Below are positions 14,209-18,301 of a stretch of DNA of 18,301 bases, in pieces. The DNA lies in NCBI GenBank assembly GCA_003695835.1, contig RFHN01000051.1, forward strand, positions 1 to 18,301. The letters are read 5' to 3'. Numbering within the stretch: the stretch's first letter is position 1; every line of letters starts with the position of its first letter. Below the pieces are notes generated by a model. It was given only the letters and a program-made list of their open reading frames with translations. It made no database searches and had not been told where the DNA came from. The DNA is from Armatimonadota bacterium (GTDB taxonomy: Bacteria > Armatimonadota > Fimbriimonadia > Fimbriimonadales > ATM1). A program made the position numbers and the translations under genes.

Positions 14209-15518
14209 TCGTCCTTCCTATCGGCGGGAGGCGGGCCCAGGCGCCTCGCGCGGATCTGCTTGATTCGTGAGTCCTCCATTTTATCCACAACGAACAGCCA
14301 CTCGCCGATACGCACGCTGTCCCGCAGCCGCGGTCGCCTTCCCAGGTGGTCGAAGATGAGTCCGCCGAGCGTGTCCGATGTATCGCTCTCCAGGCTCGTG
14401 CCGAGCTGTTCGTTGATGTCCTCCAGTCGGGCGCGTGCGGAGATGACCCAAGTGTCCCGCGCGATACGGGCGATTTCAGCCTCTTCGACGTCGTATTCGT
14501 CTGCGATTTCGCCGACGATCTCCTCGAGTACATCCTCGAGGGTAACGATCCCCTCCATGCCCCCATACTCGTCCACGACAATCGCCATGTGAACGCGGTA
14601 GCGTTGGAATTCCTTCAACAGCTCGGGAAGCGGCTTGCTCTCGGGAACGCTCGGAGCCGGCCGAATCACGGTCCGCAAGGCCGCGGCGTCCGCGGACGGC
14701 AGACGGACGAGGTCCTTGACGTGCACGATGCCGAGCACGCTGTCGGGGCTGCCATCGCAGACGGGATAGCGGGAGAACGGATGTTCAAGCGCTTTCTTTC
14801 TGTTCTCCTCCAAATCGTCGTTGATGTCCAGATACACGACGTCCACGCGTGGGACCAGTACGTCGGCGACGGTGCGAGAGGCAAACTCCAAGGACTGGAG
14901 GGCGAGCTGGGACGCGATCGCTGCAGGGCCGCCAGCCGCACCAGCGCGTGAGAGCAACATCTGCAGTTCGGCTTCCGAATACTCTTGGTCAACCGGCGTC
15001 GTATCGCGGAGGCCAAGGACACGCAGGAGCAACAGCGCCGCCTCGTTCAGAAGCCAGATCGCGGGCTTGAACAGAACGGAAAACCAGTGGAGCGGATAGG
15101 CGACCAGAAGCGAAAGCGATTCGGCTCTCTGAATCGCAAGAGACTTCGGCGCCATCTCTCCGATGACGATGTGCGCCGCCGAAATGACCGCATAGCCGAC
15201 CGCGAAGGAAACGCCTGCGCGATACGCCTCGGCGACCCCCACCCACTCGAATACCGGCTCGAGAATCACCTCCATCACCGGCTCTCCGATCCAACCGAGC
15301 GCGATGCTCGCCAAGGTAATGCCAAGTTGGCATGCCGATAGGTACTCGTCCAGGTGGTGCAAGATATGCAGCACCAACTTTGCAGCCCGCGAGCCGTGGC
15401 TCGCCAGCTCTTCCATCCTCGTGCCCCGAGCCTTGACCACGGCAAACTCCGCCGCGACAAAGAAGCCGTTCATCAGAACGAACAGGAACGCAAGAAGCAA
15501 CGCTAACCAAACAGCCAT
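14205..15518 (-). CDS. CNNM/CBS-domain membrane protein (HlyC/CorC family)
   Basis: A 437-residue inner-membrane protein. The DUF21/CNNM domain spans about residues 1-180, with hydrophobic segments near 3-28, 60-86, 103-122 and 136-169 and the family motif GEMAPKSLAIQ (120-130). Two CBS domains follow: about 217-275 (VADVLVPRVDVVYL, FSRYPVCDG) and about 285-342 (VHMAIVVDEYGGMEGIVTLEDVLEEIVGEI). A C-terminal CorC_HlyC domain (about 350-425) closes the protein (DTSDTLGGLIFDHLGRRPR). Relatives include the Mg2+ exporter MpfA and CorC/YtfL-type proteins, so divalent-cation export or sensing through nucleotide-binding CBS domains is the likely role. Hemolysin is an old, misleading label. The ATG has a strong GGAGGG site 5 bases away. 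It is the first gene of a two-gene unit with the small acidic protein and is divergent from the RimK gene. Confidence 0.92.
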   Translation of the reverse strand: MAVWLALLLAFLFVLMNGFFVAAEFAVVKARGTRMEELASHGSRAAKLVLHILHHLDEYLSACQLGITLASIALGWIGEPVMEVILEPVFEWVGVAEAYRAGVSFAVGYAVISAAHIVIGEMAPKSLAIQRAESLSLLVAYPLHWFSVLFKPAIWLLNEAALLLLRVLGLRDTTPVDQEYSEAELQMLLSRAGAAGGPAAIASQLALQSLEFASRTVADVLVPRVDVVYLDINDDLEENRKKALEHPFSRYPVCDGSPDSVLGIVHVKDLVRLPSADAAALRTVIRPAPSVPESKPLPELLKEFQRYRVHMAIVVDEYGGMEGIVTLEDVLEEIVGEIADEYDVEEAEIARIARDTWVISARARLEDINEQLGTSLESDTSDTLGGLIFDHLGRRPRLRDSVRIGEWLFVVDKMEDSRIKQIRARRLGPPPADRKDE

Positions 15519-15547
15519 GCGCTCCCTCCCGTTTCCGTGGTAAAGTG

Positions 15548-16387
15548 ATGGTTATCGTGAAGATCGCAATTCTCTCCCGAGCTCCCAGAGCCTACAGCAC
15601 TCGCCGACTCGTCGAAGCCGCCAAGGACCGAGGGCACAAAGTGCAAGTCTTGGACACGATGCGCTTTGCCATCTCCATTCAAAACCACGAACCCGATTTG
15701 TACTACAAAGGGCGCCTCGTCTCCAACTACGACGCGGTCATTCCCAGGATCGGCGCAAGCATCACGTTCTTTGGTACTGCTGTCGTCCGCCAGTTCGAAC
15801 AGATGGGTGTCTACGTTCTGTCCCCGTCCCAGGCGATCTCGGTCTCGCGAGACAAGCTTCGGACGATGCAGATTTTGAGCCGGCACCGTCTGGGGATCCC
15901 CGACACCGCGTTCGTTCGCGACCGGTCCGACATCCTTCCCGCCATCGAGCGTGTTGGTGGCGCGCCGGTCGTCATCAAGCTCTTGGAAGGCACGCAAGGG
16001 ATCGGGGTGATTCTCGCCGAGACGCAGAAGGTGGCCGAAGCCATCATCGAAGCTCTCCAGTCCACCAAGCAGAACGTGCTCATTCAGAAGTTCGTTTCCG
16101 AGAGCAAAGGCAAGGACATCCGCGCCTTCGTCGTCGGCGATCGAGTCGTCGCCGCCATGCGTCGTGTGGCGCAAGGCCAGGAATTCCGTAGCAACGTGCA
16201 TCGTGGAGGGAGCACGGAAGCCGTCCAGCTCGACGAGGAGTACCAGCGAACGGCTATTCACGCCGCTCACATCCTCGGGCTTTCCGTCGCCGGTGTGGAC
16301 ATGCTCGAATCGCAGGAAGGGCCCCAGGTCATGGAGAGGTCAACTCTTCTCCGGGCCTCGAAGGGATCGAGCAGGCAACCGGCGTGA
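15548..16387 (+). CDS. rimK: RimK-type ATP-grasp glutamate ligase, frame broken near its end
   Basis: RimK adds glutamate to the C-terminus of ribosomal protein S6 or related targets. This part (279 residues from ATG 15548) matches E. coli RimK along its length: KIAILSR, STRRLVEAA, DAVIPRIGASITFFGTAVVRQF, SRDKLRTMQ, GGAPVVIKLLEGTQGIGVILAET (ATP-binding loop), DIRAFVVGDRVVAAM, FRSNVHRGG and AGVDML. The expected ending, VMEVNSSPGLEGIE, appears only after dropping two bases: the DNA reads ATGGAGAGGTCAAC where ATGGAGGTCAAC is expected (16331-16344). As written, the frame keeps the Glu that binds Mg but loses the following Asn (E. coli Asn262), then adds about 16 unrelated residues to a TGA at 16385-16387. 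GTG at 15557 gives MKIAILSR, the exact RimK start and E. coli numbering, and may be the true start. No ribosome site is evident for either. Confidence 0.82.
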   Translation: MVIVKIAILSRAPRAYSTRRLVEAAKDRGHKVQVLDTMRFAISIQNHEPDLYYKGRLVSNYDAVIPRIGASITFFGTAVVRQFEQMGVYVLSPSQAISVSRDKLRTMQILSRHRLGIPDTAFVRDRSDILPAIERVGGAPVVIKLLEGTQGIGVILAETQKVAEAIIEALQSTKQNVLIQKFVSESKGKDIRAFVVGDRVVAAMRRVAQGQEFRSNVHRGGSTEAVQLDEEYQRTAIHAAHILGLSVAGVDMLESQEGPQVMERSTLLRASKGSSRQPA

Positions 16388-16737
16388 ACATCGCGGGCGA
16401 AATCATTGCTCACATCGAGGAAGAGGTCCTTTTCCCGACGGAGGACTACCGTCAGCGCCTTTCGATTGGCAAGGGCTATACGATCGCCGAAATCCCCGTG
16501 CCTAAAGGCTCCGAGCTCGCCGGGCGGACGCTCGCCGAGACCAAACTCCGCGACCGAGACATCAGCGTGCTCAGCATTCTTCGCGGCGATCTCGTGATCC
16601 CCAATCCTCGCGGCTGGCGCGAAATCCTCGTGGGGGATCGGCTCGTCTGCTTCGGCAAGCAGATTAGCCTCAAGGCGCTGATCCCGCCCAAGAAGCGCCG
16701 CCGCCGAAAGAAAACCGCGGCTCCAACCAAATCGTAG
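16384..16737 (+). CDS. 3' part of rimK frame: RimK C-terminus plus TrkA-C domain and basic tail
   Basis: This open frame (117 residues from GTG 16384) continues RimK once the 2-base error is corrected; its own codons upstream of the GTG already read SSPGLEGIEQATG. VNIAGEIIAHIEEE completes the ATP-grasp fold. From about residue 28 a TrkA-C (RCK_C) domain follows: GYTIAEIPVPKGSELAGRTL, then SILRGDLVIPNPRGWREILVGDRLVCFG. TrkA-C domains bind small ligands such as nucleotides in K+ channel regulators. The last ~17 residues are very basic (PPKKRRRRKK), suggesting contact with RNA, DNA or ribosome. The corrected fusion would be 395 residues (from 15548), against about 300 for E. coli RimK. The GTG overlaps the upstream TGA as GTGA, so separate translation is conceivable, but a protein starting there lacks any complete ATP-grasp domain. 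A single gene with a mutation or sequencing error is more likely. Confidence 0.8.
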   Translation: MNIAGEIIAHIEEEVLFPTEDYRQRLSIGKGYTIAEIPVPKGSELAGRTLAETKLRDRDISVLSILRGDLVIPNPRGWREILVGDRLVCFGKQISLKALIPPKKRRRRKKTAAPTKS

Positions 16738-16747
16738 GGGAGGTTCG

Positions 16748-17302
16748 TCAGCGGTCAATCAGGATGACGCTCCCGAGGTTTCCTTGGCGAGAAACGGGTC
16801 GCTGGACTACCCATTTGCCCTCGTCGTTCTTTTCCTCGTGCGGCCCAGGACCTTTGTATCCGGCGTACCGCTGACCAACCGTCACGTTCGCCAGATCGGT
16901 CGTCGCGACAACCATCCCGGCATCGTCTACGACGACGATGAGCGAAAAGCCGCTCTTCTGACCGAGGTCTGTCACCACCTGCTTGACGGTTTCGTCCGTG
17001 ATGTCGCCACCGCGGTTACGCAGGAACATGAGCGGCTCGATTCCGCTGGCGAAAGCCTCCGCAGCGGCAATGACGCGCTCCTTGTCGCCTTGGTCTCGCG
17101 TATCAGCCAGCTCTTTCTGGTGCTCTTGGCGCTGCGTTTCCATCTGCCCCTTGAGGGACCGAATCTGCCACGCCTGATAGACCAGGACGAACATGATGAA
17201 CGCAATGCCCGCCCACCACAAGTAGACGCGGAAATCTCGTCGAGCGGACGCGTTGGTTTGCGCTTCCGCGGTTTCACTGGTGCTTTGCTTTTCTTCGGCC
17301 AT
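16748..17302 (-). CDS. One-pass membrane protein with coiled coil and possible sensor domain
   Basis: A 184-residue protein I do not recognise. Residues 1-25 are polar and cytoplasmic (MAEEKQSTSETAEAQ...). One membrane helix spans about 26-46 (VYLWWAGIAFIMFVLVYQAW). A charged coiled coil runs about 48-85. The C-terminal half (about 86-184), predicted outside the membrane, has DITDETVKQVVTDLGQKSG and then a beta-rich stretch FSLIVVVDDAGMVVATTD and ends GNLGSVILIDR. That layout (helix, coiled coil, alpha/beta domain with a DDAG turn) recalls extracytoplasmic PAS/Cache-like sensor domains, but the similarity is structural guesswork. The start at ATG 17302 has a strong GGGAGGAGG site 10 bases upstream, inside the end of tsaD, so the two genes overlap by 29 bases and are probably cotranscribed. 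Codon use looks like its neighbours. Confidence 0.75.
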   Translation of the reverse strand: MAEEKQSTSETAEAQTNASARRDFRVYLWWAGIAFIMFVLVYQAWQIRSLKGQMETQRQEHQKELADTRDQGDKERVIAAAEAFASGIEPLMFLRNRGGDITDETVKQVVTDLGQKSGFSLIVVVDDAGMVVATTDLANVTVGQRYAGYKGPGPHEEKNDEGKWVVQRPVSRQGNLGSVILIDR

Positions 17303-18301
17303 CTTCCTGCAGCCTCCTCCCGAGCGATTCTACCGCGACGGTTCTCATCTCCGCACCATCCCTCTCGCCACGCGCAATCCGCCACGAGGCCACGTGAGCG
17401 ATCATCGCACCGTTGTCGGTGCAAAGCGACAGCGACGGCAGGGCGACGGTGAGTCCCTGAGCGTCTGCTTTTTCTTGAAGACGCCTGCGAAGCGCGGCAT
17501 TGGCCGCCACGCCCCCGACGACCGTGAGGCACCTTGCGCCGGTCTGTTCGCAAGCGTAGACGGCTCGATCTACCAGGACGCTCGCGACGGTCTCTTGGAA
17601 GGAAGCGGCCGCCGAAGGAACATCCAGTTTCGCCCCCTCGTTTCGAACCAGGTTGAGGACTGCCGTCTTGAGGCCGGAGAAGGAAAAGTCGAGGTTTGGA
17701 TCGCTGAGCCCGCGAGGGAGATCGTACCGAGTCGGGTCGCCCCCCTCGGCTGCTTTCTGTATGGCCGGGCCGCCAGGGTAGCCGAGGCCCAGAGCGCGCG
17801 CGGACTTGTCGAAAGCCTCGCCTGCAGCGTCGTCCAGCGTTCCGCCGAGAAACTCGTACTCTCCCGGCGCGCTGACGTAGAACAGCTCCGTATGCCCGCC
17901 CGAGACGAGCAGGCAAACGTTCGGGAAGACCGGCTCGTGTTCGATCCACGTCGAGAGGACATGCGCTTCCAAGTGGTGCACTCCGACGAGCGGCACCTCC
18001 AGCGCGTACGTCAGGGCCTTCGCGCAGCTCACACCAACCGAAAGGGCGCCGACGAGACCCGGGCGGTTCGTGACCCCGATCCCCGTGATCTGGTCGAGCG
18101 TTAGACCCGCCTGCTCTAGCGCGGCTTCCAGCACGGGGAGGATCGCTTCCGTGTGCTTTCTCGCCGCCGCCTCCGGGACGATGCCACCCCACTTTCGGTG
18201 CGACTGAGCCTGCGAGCTGACGACGTTTGCGAGGACCCGCTTGCCCTCGACGATGCCCACCGAAGTCTCGTCGCAGCTCGTTTCGATCCCGAGCACCGGC
18301 C
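17274..18301 (-). CDS. tsaD: tRNA threonylcarbamoyladenosine synthase TsaD, start cut by window edge
   Basis: TsaD (YgjD/Gcp) transfers threonylcarbamoyl from TC-AMP to A37 of ANN-decoding tRNAs, working with TsaB and TsaE in bacteria. The visible frame begins at the window edge with Pro-Val-Leu-Gly-Ile-Glu-Thr-Ser-Cys-Asp-Glu, the family's N-terminal motif, so only two to four codons are probably missing. The GTG at 18296 is more likely an internal Val than the start. Landmarks: QAQSHRKWGGIVPEAAARKH, NRPGLVGAL, the metal-binding HHLEAH (HxxxH), LLVSGGHTE, DDAAGEAFDK, GYPGGPAIQ, FSFSGLKTA, VVGGVAAN and CTDNGAMIA. Length (about 342) is normal. It is an essential, single-copy housekeeping gene in most bacteria. 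The downstream membrane-protein gene starts inside its last 29 bases. Confidence 0.95.
   Translation of the reverse strand, partial: PVLGIETSCDETSVGIVEGKRVLANVVSSQAQSHRKWGGIVPEAAARKHTEAILPVLEAALEQAGLTLDQITGIGVTNRPGLVGALSVGVSCAKALTYALEVPLVGVHHLEAHVLSTWIEHEPVFPNVCLLVSGGHTELFYVSAPGEYEFLGGTLDDAAGEAFDKSARALGLGYPGGPAIQKAAEGGDPTRYDLPRGLSDPNLDFSFSGLKTAVLNLVRNEGAKLDVPSAAASFQETVASVLVDRAVYACEQTGARCLTVVGGVAANAALRRRLQEKADAQGLTVALPSLSLCTDNGAMIAHVASWRIARGERDGAEMRTVAVESLGRRLQEDGRRKAKHQ

Noticed and set aside
14205..15518. Hemolysin/toxin role for the CBS-domain protein
   Set aside because: Historical label for the family; the DUF21-CBS-CorC_HlyC layout points to cation transport.
16333..16340. Programmed -1 frameshift signal or internal ribosome site (GGAGAGGT) in rimK
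   Set aside because: No slippery heptamer is present, a -1 shift would insert a Glu into the catalytic motif, and the SD-like string is about 45 bases from the next usable start. A 2-base insertion explains the data better.
16972..18192. Minus-strand open frame of 406 codons overlapping tsaD and the downstream gene in another frame
   Set aside because: It is an off-frame reading of tsaD, very rich in Arg, Gly and Ser, with no motif.

Overview
The window is a dense, bacterial, protein-coding stretch of roughly 60% GC (judged by eye). It holds 15 real reading frames (two of them halves of one broken gene), no RNA genes, no CRISPR array and no insertion sequence. Gaps are short: the longest gene-free stretch is about 217 bases (9584-9800), followed by 123 bases (11979-12101). 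My best guess for the source is an Armatimonadota (Fimbriimonadia-like) bacterium. That rests mainly on the C-terminal beta-sandwich-like domain of the secreted protein at 9801-11978, which I remember as recurring in exported proteins of that group, plus the tight leaderless-looking promoters. It is inference, not proof.

Layout. (1) 1-1902, plus strand: the 3' end of feoB (ferrous iron uptake), then 12 bases later a soluble two-GAF HisKA_2 histidine kinase. (2) 1899-7167: a surface-polysaccharide block. UDP-GlcNAc 2-epimerase (wecB/mnaA) on the minus strand is divergent, across 48 bases, from a plus-strand run of a GT4 glycosyltransferase, a heparinase II/III-family protein and a long-form nucleotidyltransferase (RmlA type). 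(3) 7164-9583, minus strand: ornithine aminotransferase (rocD), then a NahK-like N-acetylhexosamine kinase. (4) 9801-11978, plus strand: a 725-residue secreted protein of unknown function, ended by a strong intrinsic terminator. (5) 12102-13888, plus strand: a kynureninase-like enzyme and kynurenine formamidase, overlapping by ATGA, for tryptophan catabolism. (6) 13885-15518, minus strand: a CNNM/CBS (HlyC/CorC-type) membrane protein and a small acidic protein, also overlapping by ATGA. (7) 15548-16737, plus strand: a RimK-type glutamate ligase with a C-terminal TrkA-C (RCK_C) domain and a very basic tail, broken by an apparent 2-base insertion inside the catalytic motif. (8) 16748-18301, minus strand: tsaD (tRNA t6A synthesis, cut by the window edge) and a one-pass membrane protein of unknown function.

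How the genes relate. The epimerase, glycosyltransferase, heparinase-like protein and sugar nucleotidyltransferase look like parts of one capsule or exopolysaccharide pathway. The neighbouring hexosamine kinase could feed amino-sugar 1-phosphates to it. RocD and KynU/KynB are amino-acid catabolic functions.

The most interesting signals are the frameshifted RimK/TrkA-C fusion, three of four convergent gene pairs whose stop codons interlock by exactly 4 bases, and a shared promoter geometry (extended -10 element ending 8 bases before ATG) suggesting leaderless mRNAs. I found no clear evidence of a wholly new multi-gene system. The RimK/TrkA-C fusion is the nearest candidate for something undescribed.
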